The notes beneath the pieces are model-generated. The model saw only the letters and a program-made list of their open reading frames with translations, made no database searches and was not told the origin of the DNA. Below are positions 8,513-17,318 of a stretch of 64,000 nucleotides of DNA, in pieces. The stretch's first letter is position 1; each line of letters begins with the position of its first letter. This DNA is from Pseudomonas paralactis. Lineage in GTDB: Bacteria; Pseudomonadota; Gammaproteobacteria; Pseudomonadales; Pseudomonadaceae. Location: positions 1 through 64,000 of the forward strand of contig NZ_JYLN01000002.1 in assembly GCF_001439735.1 (NCBI RefSeq), read 5' to 3'. A program made the translations under genes and the position numbers.

Positions 8513-9454
8513 ATGCCCGAAACCCGCCGCGATATTCACCCGTTGCTCAACGACCGCCTGGACTGGAACCTGCTGCGCACCTTCCGCGTGATCGGCCAGG
8601 AACTGAGCATCAGCCGCGCCGCTGCGCGCCTGCACCTGACGCAACCGGCCATCAGCCAAGCGCTCAAGCGCCTGGAAGAACAATTGGGCTGTCAACTCAT
8701 CGCGCGTCGCGGCCCACGCTTTGTACTCACCGAGGCGGGTGAACAGATCTTCGCGATCGCCGGTGAGATGTACGGCCAGGTGTCGCAGATGAGCAACGCC
8801 CTGCAAAAGCCTGGGGATGAAGTGATCGGCAAAGTGCGCTTGCTGATGATCAGCCGGATTAATTCCGACACTTTCGATGACTTTCTCGCGGGTTTTCATC
8901 GCGAGCATCCACGGGTCGAGCTGGAAGTCGAAGTGATGCGCAGCTCCGACATCGTCGCCGCCCTGCTGGAAAAAACCGCGACCCTGGGGCTCAGCCTCAA
9001 TCGCCGGCCACAGCCGCGCCTGGAACAGCACCTGTTTCTGCGTCAGCGCTATGCGTTTTTTTGTGGGAAACACCACCCATTGTTCGGACGCACAGGCTTG
9101 GTCGAAGGGGACTTGCAGTCGGAAAACTTCGTGAGTTTTACCAGCGACCAGATCGGCGGGATGCTCTCGCCGCTGACGATTTTTCGCGATCAGCAAGGGT
9201 TCGGCGGGCGGATCGTGGCGTCGTCATCCAGCCTGGAAGAAGTGCGGCGATTGGTGATTGCGGGGTTTGGTTTGGGCTGCTTACCGACTCATGTGGTGGC
9301 GGACGATGTGAAAAACGGGCTGCTGTGGCGGTTGCCGCCGGATGAGGGGATTGCGGATGTGGATATTCACTTGTTGTGGAACCGGGAGCAGAAGATGAGC
9401 CGGGCGGAGGGAGTGTTTATTGAGTGTCTTTTGGGGCGGTTGGCAGGCGAATGA
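8513..9454 (+). CDS. LysR-type transcriptional regulator
   Basis: The 313-residue LTTR has a clear N-terminal helix-turn-helix (LSISRAAARLHLTQPAISQALKRLEEQLG) and a typical effector-binding domain ending near LVIAGFGLGCLPTHVV. It is divergent from the permease / M20 hydrolase operon and is the expected regulator of it. Codon use in the last 200 bp is richer in G than the first part but remains coding. Confidence 0.9.
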   Translation: MPETRRDIHPLLNDRLDWNLLRTFRVIGQELSISRAAARLHLTQPAISQALKRLEEQLGCQLIARRGPRFVLTEAGEQIFAIAGEMYGQVSQMSNALQKPGDEVIGKVRLLMISRINSDTFDDFLAGFHREHPRVELEVEVMRSSDIVAALLEKTATLGLSLNRRPQPRLEQHLFLRQRYAFFCGKHHPLFGRTGLVEGDLQSENFVSFTSDQIGGMLSPLTIFRDQQGFGGRIVASSSSLEEVRRLVIAGFGLGCLPTHVVADDVKNGLLWRLPPDEGIADVDIHLLWNREQKMSRAEGVFIECLLGRLAGE

Positions 9455-9559
9455 TTGGCCACATCCTGCGTGTCAAAAAGCAGTTACAACTCACTGGATG
9501 CACGTCGAAGCACGCACGGCTAGGATTGCAGTGAACTAAGCCAATGGCGTACATTAGCG

Positions 9560-9874
9560 ATGATTTTCATAGAGACGTCAGTCTTCACCCGTCGCGTTAA
9601 AGAATTGATCGACGAGGATGCCTACACGACTCTTCAGAACGTGTTGGTAGTCAACCCTTCTGCTGGCGATGTAATCGAGGGTACGGGTGGAGTTCGCAAG
9701 ATACGAGTAGCAGCCAAGGGCCATGGCAAACGAGGCGGGGCGCGGGTGATCTATTACCACTTCGTCTCGGCATCACAGATTGTTCTACTGATGATCTATC
9801 CCAAAAATGAACAGCAGGACTTGACTGCCGACGAGCGCAAGTCACTGAAGGCTGCGATTGAGCACTGGAGATAG
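9560..9874 (+). CDS. type II toxin, RelE/HigB superfamily
   Basis: The 104-residue product has the compact alpha-beta layout of RelE-like mRNA interferases: ETSVFTRRVKELIDEDAYTTLQ at the N terminus, GTGGVRKIRVAAKGHGKRGGARVIYY in the core and LMIYPKNEQQDLTADERKSLKAAIE at the end. The KIR, GKRGGARV and LLMIYPK elements are the usual family core. The toxin comes first and the antitoxin begins 2 bp after the stop, the order found in HigBA and related pairs. Confidence 0.8.
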   Translation: MIFIETSVFTRRVKELIDEDAYTTLQNVLVVNPSAGDVIEGTGGVRKIRVAAKGHGKRGGARVIYYHFVSASQIVLLMIYPKNEQQDLTADERKSLKAAIEHWR

Positions 9875-9876
9875 CT

Positions 9877-10164
9877 ATGAGCAGATTTTTTGATGAATTG
9901 ATGGAAAGCGTTCAAGAGATGAACGAGATCCTGCGCGGAGAACGCGAACCTTCTCGTGAATTCCATGTTGATTCAATGCGAGTCAAAGAGATCCGTAAGG
10001 CGACAGGGCTGACCCAGGCTAAATTCGCAGCGCTGATTGATGTGCAACTTGGCACATTACGTAACTGGGAGCAGGGTCGTCGTGAACCTACCGGACCAGC
10101 AAAGGCATTGTTGAAAGCTATCCATAATGACCCAGTCCATGTACTGAATGCATTGGCTAGCTAA
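9877..10164 (+). CDS. antitoxin with XRE helix-turn-helix (NadS/HigA type)
   Basis: The 95-residue protein has an N-terminal toxin-binding segment and a C-terminal HTH (MRVKEIRKATGLTQAKFAALIDVQLGTLRNWEQGRREPTG), the pattern of NadS-like partners of RelE-family toxins. It directly follows the toxin and should both neutralise it and repress the operon. Confidence 0.8.
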   Translation: MSRFFDELMESVQEMNEILRGEREPSREFHVDSMRVKEIRKATGLTQAKFAALIDVQLGTLRNWEQGRREPTGPAKALLKAIHNDPVHVLNALAS

Positions 10165-10206
10165 AATAAGACTCCACCGCTGCGCCTTAACCATCGTCAT
10201 AACCGG

Positions 10207-10239
10207 AAAAGCTCGGAGCTGACTCAGCGACGGGCTTTT
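10207..10239 (+). terminator. probable terminator after the TA pair
   Basis: AAAAGCTCG at 10207-10215 pairs with CGGGCTTTT at 10231-10239 with one G-U pair, followed by another T and TCGTTT. The loop is 15 nt, so it is weaker than the other terminators in the window. Confidence 0.4.
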
Positions 10240-10403
10240 TCGTTTGTGCGGCAGATTTAAGGCTTTTTAAAATCTCACATCGATAGCACTGATGATTACT
10301 ATCGAAACGAGCGCCTGAACGATTGCCGCCACTGATTCCTATAATCGCTCCAAATTCCCTCCTCGCCTGGCTTCAGGCGATATTCCTCCCGGAACCCAAT
10401 CCC

Positions 10404-11630
10404 ATGCCAAGCGCGAGCCAGGCCCCTAGCGGGCTTCCCGAACATAATCAACAAAGCGTCAAACAGCAGTGGCTGGCGATTCTTTCAGTCGCCGTGGGTG
10501 CCTTCGCCCTGGTGACCAGTGAATTCCTGCCGGTGGGCGTACTCAACGACGTTGCCAGCGACCTGGGCATCAGTGCCGGTCACGCCGGGTTGATGGTGAC
10601 ATTGCCCGGCATCATGGCCGCCCTCGCCGCGCCGTTTCTGTCGGTCAGCATTGGCGCCATGGACCGACGCTACCTGCTGATTGGCCTGACACTGGTGATG
10701 ATCATCGCCAACGGAGTGGTGGCCTTTGCCACCGACTTCAGCCTGCTGCTGTTCGGGCGTGTATTGCTCGGCATCAGCATCGGCGGCTTCTGGGCCACGG
10801 CCATCGCCCTCAGCGGCAGGCTGGCGCCCAAGGGCGTCGGCGTCGCAAAAGCCACGTCGATCATCATGATGGGCGTGACCCTGGCCACCGTACTCGGCGT
10901 GCCTGTGGGTACCTGGCTCAGCGGCCTGATGGGCTGGCGAATGACCTTTCTGGTCACCGCGCTGGTGGGTGTGCCAGTGCTGCTGGCACAAGTCTTCCTG
11001 CTGCCGCGCCTCAAACCGGAAAAGGCCATTGAGGTTCGTGACCTGCCAGCCCTGTTTATCAACCCACAAGCGCGGGTCGGGTTGATTGCCGTACTGCTGA
11101 TCGGCCTGGCGCACTTTGCTGCGTACACTTATGTCGCGCCGTTCTTCAAACACAGCTCCGGCTTCGACGGGCCGACGATTGGCTCATTGTTGCTGCTGTA
11201 TGGCGTGGCAGGCGTACTGGGCAATGTGTTCGCCGGCTTCGCCGCCAACCGCAGCGTGCGTAACACCTTGCTGTTGGTCGCGCTGATGATCGGGACCAGC
11301 ACCGCCCTGTTCCCCTACTTCGCCACCGGTATGACAGGCGCCGTGGTGCTGATCGCACTCTGGGGCTTTGCCTTTGGCGCCTTCCCGGCCTGCGCCAGTA
11401 TCTGGATGTTCGTGGTGGCGCCCAAGGATGTGGAACGAGGCATGCCGCTGTTCGTAGCGCTGTTTCAGGTGATCATTGCCCTGGGCTCGTTCTTTGGTGG
11501 ACGGATCGTCGACCAGATGGGCAGCTCGGTGTTGTTGAGCCTGGCCACGGTGTTGGTGGGGTTGGGGTTTGCGACCGTGCTGGTGTTGGGCCGCAAGGTG
11601 AGCAACAGCTTGGTGGCGCAGCCTGCCTGA
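10404..11630 (+). CDS. MFS efflux transporter, DHA1 family (NepI/AraJ-like)
   Basis: This 408-residue inner-membrane protein resembles drug/H+ antiporter-1 members such as NepI and AraJ, with EFLPVGVLNDVASDLGIS at TM1, LLGISIGGFWATAIALSGRL around TM5 and the alternating twelve-segment pattern. The start at 10404 (MPSASQ) is preferred over the upstream ATG at 10323, whose extra residues do not look like a transporter N terminus. It probably exports small metabolites such as sugars or purine nucleosides; the substrate cannot be read. A strong bidirectional terminator follows. Confidence 0.75.
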   Translation: MPSASQAPSGLPEHNQQSVKQQWLAILSVAVGAFALVTSEFLPVGVLNDVASDLGISAGHAGLMVTLPGIMAALAAPFLSVSIGAMDRRYLLIGLTLVMIIANGVVAFATDFSLLLFGRVLLGISIGGFWATAIALSGRLAPKGVGVAKATSIIMMGVTLATVLGVPVGTWLSGLMGWRMTFLVTALVGVPVLLAQVFLLPRLKPEKAIEVRDLPALFINPQARVGLIAVLLIGLAHFAAYTYVAPFFKHSSGFDGPTIGSLLLLYGVAGVLGNVFAGFAANRSVRNTLLLVALMIGTSTALFPYFATGMTGAVVLIALWGFAFGAFPACASIWMFVVAPKDVERGMPLFVALFQVIIALGSFFGGRIVDQMGSSVLLSLATVLVGLGFATVLVLGRKVSNSLVAQPA

Positions 11631-11645
11631 CCGAGTTGCAGCCAC

Positions 11646-11684
11646 AAAAAAGCCTGCTGAGCGTTGAGTTCAGCAGGCTTTTTT
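11646..11684. terminator. bidirectional Rho-independent terminator
   Basis: GCCTGCTGA at 11652-11660 pairs with TCAGCAGGC at 11670-11678, flanked by an A run on the left and a T run on the right. It serves the MFS gene and the convergent small gene at 11703. Confidence 0.9.
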
Positions 11685-11702
11685 CGTTTCAGAAGCAGGT
11701 AT

Positions 11703-11954
11703 TTATTTGGCCGTGGGGAAATCACGCTCCAGGACAGCGTCCACCAAGGCTTGCGCGTTTTCAATCAATTGAGCCAGGGCCATGATCACGGGCGACTGCG
11801 TGCTGACTGGATCTTCGGCGCATTGGTAGGCGGTTTGCAGGGCGGATGACAGGATTTCGGTGGCGTTTGTGAGGGCTTCTTCGGTGCCGACATCTGCACC
11901 TACATGGAAGATTTTCCGAGGGAAAAATTCGGAGTCAGAATCGAGATTGCTCAT
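11703..11954 (-). CDS. small Pseudomonas protein, DUF3077/DUF6124-like
   Basis: The 83-residue product (MSNLDSDSEFFPRKIFHVG, then EEALTNATEILSSALQTAYQCA and MALAQLIENAQALVDAVL) has the pattern of the short helical proteins that occur in many paralogous copies in Pseudomonas under these DUF names: an FxVxxGV-like strand followed by two helices. The function is unknown. The start at 11954 is set by AGGAG eight bases upstream; a longer frame to 11987 has no ribosome site. It is monocistronic. Confidence 0.75.
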   Translation of the reverse strand: MSNLDSDSEFFPRKIFHVGADVGTEEALTNATEILSSALQTAYQCAEDPVSTQSPVIMALAQLIENAQALVDAVLERDFPTAK

Positions 11955-12288
11955 TGTGTAGCTCCTGTATGCAATGGGAGCTGCCACATCCCGCTGTCAA
12001 ACAGAATCAGGTGGCAGCTGTGCGCGGGTTGACAGACCGGTATACAGGACCCGGCGCACCCGAAGATGCCCCACGCACAGCCGCCATAAAACGACGTCAC
12101 AGCAGAAACGCTGTAATCGCATGGAGGTCGTACACCTGTAAATCAGTCTGTCAAAACCGGTCGCCATGAGGGCGACGGCGGAAGGTTAGCGCCCTACCCC
12201 AGCCAACGCAACCCTGCCCGAAAACTGCCGCCCCCGCATAACGTAAGCACCTGTTTCGGAAAAGCTCGGTAATCAGAATGGCAGGCAT
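11955..12288. other. intergenic, nothing recognised
   Basis: About 330 bp between the small DUF gene and the terminator of higBA. I see a promoter-like AT content only near the DUF gene and no convincing ORF, tRNA or repeat. Confidence 0.5.
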
Positions 12289-12326
12289 AAAAAATCCGGA
12301 GCTCTTATCAGGAGTCCGGATTTTTT
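12289..12326. terminator. bidirectional terminator downstream of higBA
   Basis: AAAAAATCCGGA at 12289-12300 pairs perfectly with TCCGGATTTTTT at 12315-12326 across a 14-nt loop. It lies 23 bp beyond the stop of the antitoxin gene on the minus strand. Confidence 0.85.
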
Positions 12327-12349
12327 ATGCGGGTCAGACCCATTCGGTG

Positions 12350-12721
12350 CTACAGCGCTTTTACCGGCTTAATCAAACTCTCTGCCGGAATCCCAAACAT
12401 CTCATGTAGTTTCCAAATCATCGGCAGCGTAAGAGCTCGCTTCCCGTTCAGCACCTCATACACCCGATTCTTGCGCCCAATGGCAGGCACAAGGTCTGTG
12501 GCTGACAAACCGGACTGTTCCATCCTGAAACGTATGGCATCCACCGGATTGGGCAGGTCAACCGGAAAGTGTTTCGCTTCATAAGCTTCGATCAGCGTAA
12601 TCATTACCTCAAGGTAATCCCCTTCAGGCGTCCCGGGCTCTGGTTCATTATCGAACAGCGGCGAGACAGCCTTCAGCGCTTCTTGGTAATCCTGTTCGGT
12701 ATGAATGGGTCGAATGTTCAT
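12350..12721 (-). CDS. higA: HigA-type antitoxin with C-terminal XRE domain
   Basis: The 123-residue protein has an N-terminal region typical of HigA partners (IHTEQDYQEALKAVSPLFDN, TPEGDYLEVMITLIEAYE) and a C-terminal helix-turn-helix (RMEQSGLSATDLVPAIG, RVYEVLNGKRALTLPMI). The N-terminal motif is shared with many HTH antitoxins next to HigB toxins. It begins 3 bp after the toxin stop and forms one operon with it. Confidence 0.85.
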   Translation of the reverse strand: MNIRPIHTEQDYQEALKAVSPLFDNEPEPGTPEGDYLEVMITLIEAYEAKHFPVDLPNPVDAIRFRMEQSGLSATDLVPAIGRKNRVYEVLNGKRALTLPMIWKLHEMFGIPAESLIKPVKAL

Positions 12722-12724
12722 GGG

Positions 12725-13027
12725 TTACTCCATTTCCACAGTATCAGCGTCGACGGCGTCGTACTGCTTATGTGTGCCGACAAATTTGATATAGAGCGCG
12801 CCGTAGCGATAGGCCACAGCAACCACTAGCCGGTAGTCATTGCCTTTGATGTTGAACACGACCCGGCGGCTTTTGAGAACGCTCGCATGGCGAAATTGGC
12901 CCTTGATATCTGCGGGCGTCTGCCAGTTCGCTTTCTTGACCTCGTCAATCCAGGCAAGGAGGGACTGCTCTGAATCCGGGTATTTCTGCCAGAAAGTCTT
13001 GAGCTGACTGATTGCGATGATTCTCAT
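12725..13027 (-). CDS. higB: HigB-type mRNA interferase toxin
   Basis: The 100-residue product fits the HigB_toxin family: MRIIAISQLKTFWQKYPDSEQ, then WQTPADIKGQFRHASVLKSRRVVFNIKGNDYRLV and YIKFVGTHKQYDAVDA. The NIKGNDYRLVV and FVGTHKQYD motifs are the family signature. Characterised relatives cleave mRNA on the ribosome. The toxin gene is first in the operon, with a dyad just upstream. Confidence 0.9.
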   Translation of the reverse strand: MRIIAISQLKTFWQKYPDSEQSLLAWIDEVKKANWQTPADIKGQFRHASVLKSRRVVFNIKGNDYRLVVAVAYRYGALYIKFVGTHKQYDAVDADTVEME

Positions 13028-13038
13028 GAACCGATCCT

Positions 13039-13055
13039 AGTCCCACACTGGGACT
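13039..13055. promoter_or_regulatory. dyad upstream of higBA, probable HigA operator
   Basis: AGTCCCA at 13039-13045 and TGGGACT at 13049-13055 form a perfect 7-bp dyad with a 3-bp centre, 11 bp before the toxin start. HigA proteins repress through such sites. Confidence 0.5.
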
Positions 13056-13143
13056 CACACAAGTGCGTTTCATCTGTTTGTCGTGCTCTGATACCCCACC
13101 ACACTCAGAAACGCCAAACTGAAATCATGAAGAAATTTTACAG

Positions 13144-13386
13144 TCAGGCACCCAGCATGATCGGGTTAGTGAGGAAGCCGTCGTGGTCACTCACGTCGGC
13201 CAGCTGCAGTTCAGATGCACCGATGCTCATGGCCACTGCCACCACGGCGTCGATGCGACCAGTGATTTTGCGCTGGGCGAAGATGCGGTTGTCCTTCTGA
13301 TCGGCGTCTGACACTAAGCTGGCTGCGGTCCAACGCGATACTGGGTTGGCTTTGATCTTGACCGACCTAATGAAGTGGTCAGGCAT
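13144..13386 (-). pseudogene. C-terminal remnant of a phage terminase large subunit
   Basis: An 80-residue frame includes KANPVSRWTAASLVSDADQ and ITGRIDAVVAVAMSIGAS. This matches the end of phage terminase large subunits, where NPVLRWM..N and EKIDGIVALIMALG are usual. The N-terminal ATPase and most of the nuclease domain are missing, and no other packaging gene is nearby, so this is a broken piece of an old prophage. The family call is from memory of the motif. Confidence 0.55.
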
Positions 13387-13616
13387 TACTGAGCAGGGCG
13401 AGGCTATGACTCTGATGATTCATCACCTGCATGCGCTGGGCTCCGCGAAGTGCCAGCCGCTGCTGAATCCGCCGCGCCACGAAATCCAGATATCGTAAAC
13501 CTGGCGCGGGAATTCCGTAATAAAAGCCTACTCGCCATCCAGAAAGGTCCAGGCGACGAGATCATAGAGCTCTTATAACCACCGTAAGAGCTGTATCCGA
13601 CAATAAGAGAGCAGCT

Positions 13617-14216
13617 TTACTGCATCTGCTTTGTTCGAATCCACTCGGTTTTCAGAATTTGCTGTGCTAGCACAACAATTCTGCTGCAATTCCCATATGC
13701 GTCACTTCCTGGGGTGCTTGCGGATGACAGTGCACTCAGTACTTCTGCGGTAAGTTCAACGAAAGCTGGCTCTTTAGGGTTGGACAGCAGCTGTATTTTT
13801 GAACTCAGTGAAAAGGATGTCATCAATAACCTCCTCTTTTCTGCTTCCCACGACTCCTTCAATCCCGCAGCTGCAGCTTGATCATGAGCTCTAACATTTT
13901 CAATAAATGCGTCATGAGATTCGGCACCTGTCGCGTGAGCCTGTAAAAGACCGATTGCAGCAATGTATTCAGCGCACGTATCACGAAGGTCGTTGATCCA
14001 CGCTTGCCGACTCTCTTTAAGTGCTACCGCTTTAGCCAGAATCATCTGATTATTGGCAGTTTTTTTGAAAGTGAAAATTGAAACCCACGCCCCTACCAGC
14101 ACTGCAATAGCTGTAAGTGCGAAACCGAAAACAACAGTCCAATCCGTCCCTGAGTCAACAACTGCTCTAATCTCCGGCACTCGGTTTAGCGTCACTACCA
14201 TATTTTGTATCGTCAA
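13617..14216 (-). CDS. unknown protein with one N-terminal membrane segment
   Basis: The 199-residue product has one strong hydrophobic helix (VVFGFALTAIAVLVGAWVSIFTF, about residues 28-50) and then a long, mostly helical cytoplasmic-looking part (LAKAVALKESRQAWINDLRDTCAEYIAAI). Such single-TM proteins with an SRQAWINDLR-like segment are common orphan genes in accessory regions. No function can be named. The gene is slightly AT-richer than the core genes. Confidence 0.65.
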   Translation of the reverse strand: MTIQNMVVTLNRVPEIRAVVDSGTDWTVVFGFALTAIAVLVGAWVSIFTFKKTANNQMILAKAVALKESRQAWINDLRDTCAEYIAAIGLLQAHATGAESHDAFIENVRAHDQAAAAGLKESWEAEKRRLLMTSFSLSSKIQLLSNPKEPAFVELTAEVLSALSSASTPGSDAYGNCSRIVVLAQQILKTEWIRTKQMQ

Positions 14217-14320
14217 TTTCTGCTCCTAGCAGGATATCATTCAAACAGACAGATACCCCAATCCAAACCAAACTGCCACCAGCGGCCACCGGAGGACGGC
14301 GCCTACCTGAGGAAAACGCA

Positions 14321-14557
14321 ATGCCCGAACTTCACAGCGCAATCCACAAGATCGACATGAAGCCAGACGGCACCCCGGCCGTTCTGTTCCTCAGCGGCGC
14401 CGAGCAAGTAGAGAGGCAAGCCCGCGACGACCTGATGCGCCAATTCAACGAAAGCTACAACGGCACCGCCGGTAAGGGCTGGGGCTTCTTCCATGCTGAG
14501 TCGGTTGTCTACAGGTCGAGTTGCGTTTATCAGAAGTCACCATACTCACCACGGTGA
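14321..14557 (+). CDS. small phage-type protein, probably truncated
   Basis: The 78-residue frame starts after GAGGA and reads MPELHSAIHKIDMKPDGTPAVLFLSG with QARDDLMRQFNESYN and GKGWGFFHAES. It looks like a prophage accessory protein for about 60 residues; the last 15 residues look random, so the gene may be cut or frameshifted near 14500, where it meets the convergent gene at 14530. Function unknown. Confidence 0.45.
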   Translation: MPELHSAIHKIDMKPDGTPAVLFLSGAEQVERQARDDLMRQFNESYNGTAGKGWGFFHAESVVYRSSCVYQKSPYSPR

Positions 14558-14898
14558 TTGCGCACCACTATACATTCAAATGTAAACCTAGTCAGGAGCG
14601 AGTCGCCAAGCTCAAATTTAGACATTTCAATCTTTCGTCTGGCTTCTAGCTTACAAGCTTCTCTAGTGGGGTAGGAAGTTAAGTCGATCACTAATTTTCC
14701 ATCGTGGTCGTCATCGCACATGACGAGATACGTGCACCTATCGATGCTAAGATAATGGGGTTTTTCGGCAGTGCGGGCAAGGAAATTTTTTTCACGCTCC
14801 TTATAGTCTAATAGCAGCGCCATGCCAACGACAGTAGCGATCACAATGACAGCTCCCAATACACGTTTAAACCACTTTGTAAAAATTTTGAATTCCAC
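14530..14898 (-). CDS. unknown small membrane-anchored protein
   Basis: The 122-residue product has an amphipathic start and one hydrophobic helix (VLGAVIVIATVVGMALLLDY, about residues 13-32), then a soluble part with three cysteines (RCTYLVMCDDDHDG, REACKLEAR, FTFECIVV). It is AT-richer than core genes. No family recognised. It lies just downstream of the FRG-domain gene on the same strand with a 74-bp gap. Confidence 0.55.
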   Translation of the reverse strand: MEFKIFTKWFKRVLGAVIVIATVVGMALLLDYKEREKNFLARTAEKPHYLSIDRCTYLVMCDDDHDGKLVIDLTSYPTREACKLEARRKIEMSKFELGDSLLTRFTFECIVVRNHRGEYGDF

Positions 14899-14972
14899 TT
14901 TTGTTTGTCGTCCATTTGGTTGCGTGCTGGGATTTTCTAGATAAGTGCTCTGTCATCCTAATTCATTTGGCA

Positions 14973-15905
14973 TTAGTGGAAGTCCGGGTCATTATCAAAG
15001 CTATCTTGATTGTAATCATTAATTAGGTCTCGTGAGGGTCTGACACCAACCCCAGTATTGACCCAGTCCCTCACATTTTTCGCTGCACCATAATATCCCG
15101 GAAATAGTGTTGTGGCATCCACGCCAAGACATGAGCAGAGCTTTAATAGGTCAGGAACCTGCTCAACTGCCAACGTCATCTTGATGAGCGGCCTTACGCT
15201 TCTAGCAATACTACAGATTTCCTCTACGTCCTCTAAGGCTTCCGCCTGGAATGGACCAAAATCATCTTCTTGGATACTATGCGTGGTGAATAACCCGGAT
15301 TGAGCTGCTTGATTTCTACTAGTGCCACCTGGCGTTCTGATGATCTTGACTGTCTTCCAGCTATCAGAATATCTTGTATTGAGTGCCCAAATGGCAATCC
15401 TTGGCATATTTCTGTCATTTATCTCAAGGCTCGCCGATGATGCAGCAAAGTAGCAAGCTACAAAGCTTCTGTCTGTCCAATCTAGAAGGCGAGTTGGCAC
15501 ATCGTAGTGCTGCGCGGCTGCCATGATCTCATAGAGCTCTTTTGGGGGCCACGGCAAGTAAGAACTATGCATGACATACTTATCAGCAAACAGCCTGCCT
15601 TTAACCTGCTCTGAATAGCCTGGGACGGTTAGCCCCGATCGTTCACAACCCTCTAAAAACTTCTTGAGTACATCTAACTCAAAGTGAATTTGTGCGGAGT
15701 GAGACTTGTCAAAAATTCTATCGGGCAAATCAAGCCCAAAACCTCCCTCACCTTGACGACATATTGAAGGAATAAGTTTGTATTTGTCGCTTGGTTGACC
15801 TCTGAATATATATGGCTCTCCATCCCAAACAGAATTCAACGGTGATATGTACTCTATCAAATCACGCGCAGTCTCAAAATTTTTCACAATTGGGCTTCCC
15901 ATCAC
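14973..15905 (-). CDS. FRG-domain protein
   Basis: The 310-residue protein carries the FRG signature near the N terminus (PYIFRGQPSDKYKLIPSICR, about residues 31-50) and the second conserved block AAAQHYDVPTRLLDWTDRSFVACYFA (about residues 149-174). FRG proteins are a family named for the F-R-G motif; many sit in phage-defence or mobile regions, but no common biochemical activity is established. Base composition is distinctly AT-richer than the core genome, in line with recent transfer. Confidence 0.85.
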   Translation of the reverse strand: MMGSPIVKNFETARDLIEYISPLNSVWDGEPYIFRGQPSDKYKLIPSICRQGEGGFGLDLPDRIFDKSHSAQIHFELDVLKKFLEGCERSGLTVPGYSEQVKGRLFADKYVMHSSYLPWPPKELYEIMAAAQHYDVPTRLLDWTDRSFVACYFAASSASLEINDRNMPRIAIWALNTRYSDSWKTVKIIRTPGGTSRNQAAQSGLFTTHSIQEDDFGPFQAEALEDVEEICSIARSVRPLIKMTLAVEQVPDLLKLCSCLGVDATTLFPGYYGAAKNVRDWVNTGVGVRPSRDLINDYNQDSFDNDPDFH

Positions 15906-16521
15906 TCACCTGCTGTCATTTGATCAGCCTTCAGTGTAATGGCCTTCTGGCAGAGAGGCTATCAAGGTGTGATACCAATAGAGTAATCGCACATAGTGAC
16001 GATACACAGCTACAGCAAGAACACAGGTGGTTGCATGCACGAATGCTGAAATATTGCGTGATGATATCCCTGTGAGAATATTTGCAGATGTCACCACGCC
16101 GCTAGATATAGCAAATCACCTAACTGCGAGAGGTGTGAAGGCTGCTAGGGGTAATGTATTCGCACCTACCGTAGCAAAACGTACTATCGAGCGTCTTGGC
16201 ATCGCCTTCCCACAAGCGTCACAGAGTGACGATAAAGACTGAGTGCGGCTCGACGTATTGGTATTGATCTAGAACAGCCCGTACGCGCTCCTAGGAAGGC
16301 TCGGGGTGAGGGGAGAGTAATCTTGGCATTCCCCCGGCGTAGATAAGACCCCTGCATCAAACCCTTCAGACCAATATCCAGCACCCTCCACGGATTTTGA
16401 AACCACGTGCACACGATAAGTCGGCAGATTGCCGATTCTGAATTTTAGGGAGTTGTGGTGGGGCAGACGTGGTCAACGCCCGCCGAAGAAGCTATGACTT
16501 CAGCTGTAACCAATCTTTCGA
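15906..16521. other. degenerate stretch with a possible recombinase fragment
   Basis: Apart from the short frame at 16100-16242 described separately, I see no gene in these 616 bp. The composition is mixed and stop-rich, as in decayed mobile DNA. Confidence 0.4.
16100..16242 (+). pseudogene. possible fragment of a site-specific recombinase
   Basis: The in-frame stretch PLDIANHLTARGVKAARGNVF followed by APTVAKRTIERLG resembles the 'recombinase' domain of large serine recombinases and related proteins (IAxxLNxxGIxTxRGxxWxxxxVxRxLxR). Nothing upstream in frame looks like a catalytic domain, so at most a C-terminal scrap remains. The start given is where similarity begins. Confidence 0.3.
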
Positions 16522-16830
16522 CTAGGATTTTGGGGCGCGAGGGTCATAGGCTTGAAGGGTAAATGATTGGAATGATCCATCGACTTCAATATTTACAGCC
16601 GAGGATTTATCGATCCTATCGGTTCCGCCGATAAGAGCATAACCATTACGCCACACGAATATGCCCTGCTCCTTGAGCTTTTTTGCAATTTGTTTGGCCA
16701 CCACATCCTGCAAATAGTCAGAATCGAGCTGTCTCCTTTGCAGGACATCCACGTCCTCATCTACCGGCCCTTCCTCACCCTTGTAGAAGGTGTAGGGCAT
16801 GCTCACGAACTCTTCATTTGCGTCGACCAT
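16522..16830 (-). CDS. unknown small protein
   Basis: The 102-residue product starts MVDANEEFVSMPYTFYKGEEGP after GGAGAAGCCCA. The first half is acidic and the second has a KQIAKKLKEQGIFVWRNGYALIGG stretch that could be a small alpha-beta fold. No family recognised. Codon use and the ribosome site support a real gene. Confidence 0.55.
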   Translation of the reverse strand: MVDANEEFVSMPYTFYKGEEGPVDEDVDVLQRRQLDSDYLQDVVAKQIAKKLKEQGIFVWRNGYALIGGTDRIDKSSAVNIEVDGSFQSFTLQAYDPRAPKS

Positions 16831-17097
16831 TGGGCTTCTCCTTAGCTTGGTAAGGGCACAATTTCGCCCGGAGACTACGATAGCACAGTGCCACACAACG
16901 GAAGATTTACAGAACCATTTGAGATTACGCAGAACTCAGATTTCTCAAAACAGGGAAAATCAGGATTTTGCAACAGTAAACAATGGTGGTGCTATCTACG
17001 CGTTATCTGAACGAGGCACCGAATAAGTTGATTCAAGGCAATGTTGGTGCCTGGAGCCAAGTCTCGCCGGTTAGTCAGCGACGAAGCCTCACATCAC

Positions 17098-17316
17098 TCA
17101 GCCCGTGCGCACGACTTTATACGCCCTTGGCCCCTTAGGCTCCTCATGCACCTCAAACCGAACAACATCACCCATCGCTATACCATTAACGACATCTTCA
17201 ACATCATCATAAAAGAAAAATACGTCGCGCCCTTTTTCTCTTCGTATAAACCCGTAACCTTTAAAAGAATCATAAGCATTAACAAAACCGGTATCGACTA
17301 GCTGATCTTCTGTCAT
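17098..17316 (-). CDS. cold-shock-domain protein linked to the reverse transcriptase
   Basis: The 72-residue protein is essentially one cold-shock domain, with DTGFVNAYDSFKGYGFIRREKGRDVFFFY carrying the RNP1-like KGYGFI and RNP2-like DVFFFY motifs that bind single-stranded nucleic acid. It differs from housekeeping Csp proteins (GxVKWFNxxKGFGFI) in the N-terminal strand, and its codon use is like the adjacent RT gene. It starts 2 bp after the RT stop, with GGGAG inside the RT end, so the two are co-translated. As a retron partner it could bind the RNA-DNA hybrid; that role is inferred. Confidence 0.8.
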   Translation of the reverse strand: MTEDQLVDTGFVNAYDSFKGYGFIRREKGRDVFFFYDDVEDVVNGIAMGDVVRFEVHEEPKGPRAYKVVRTG

Positions 17317-17318
17317 AT

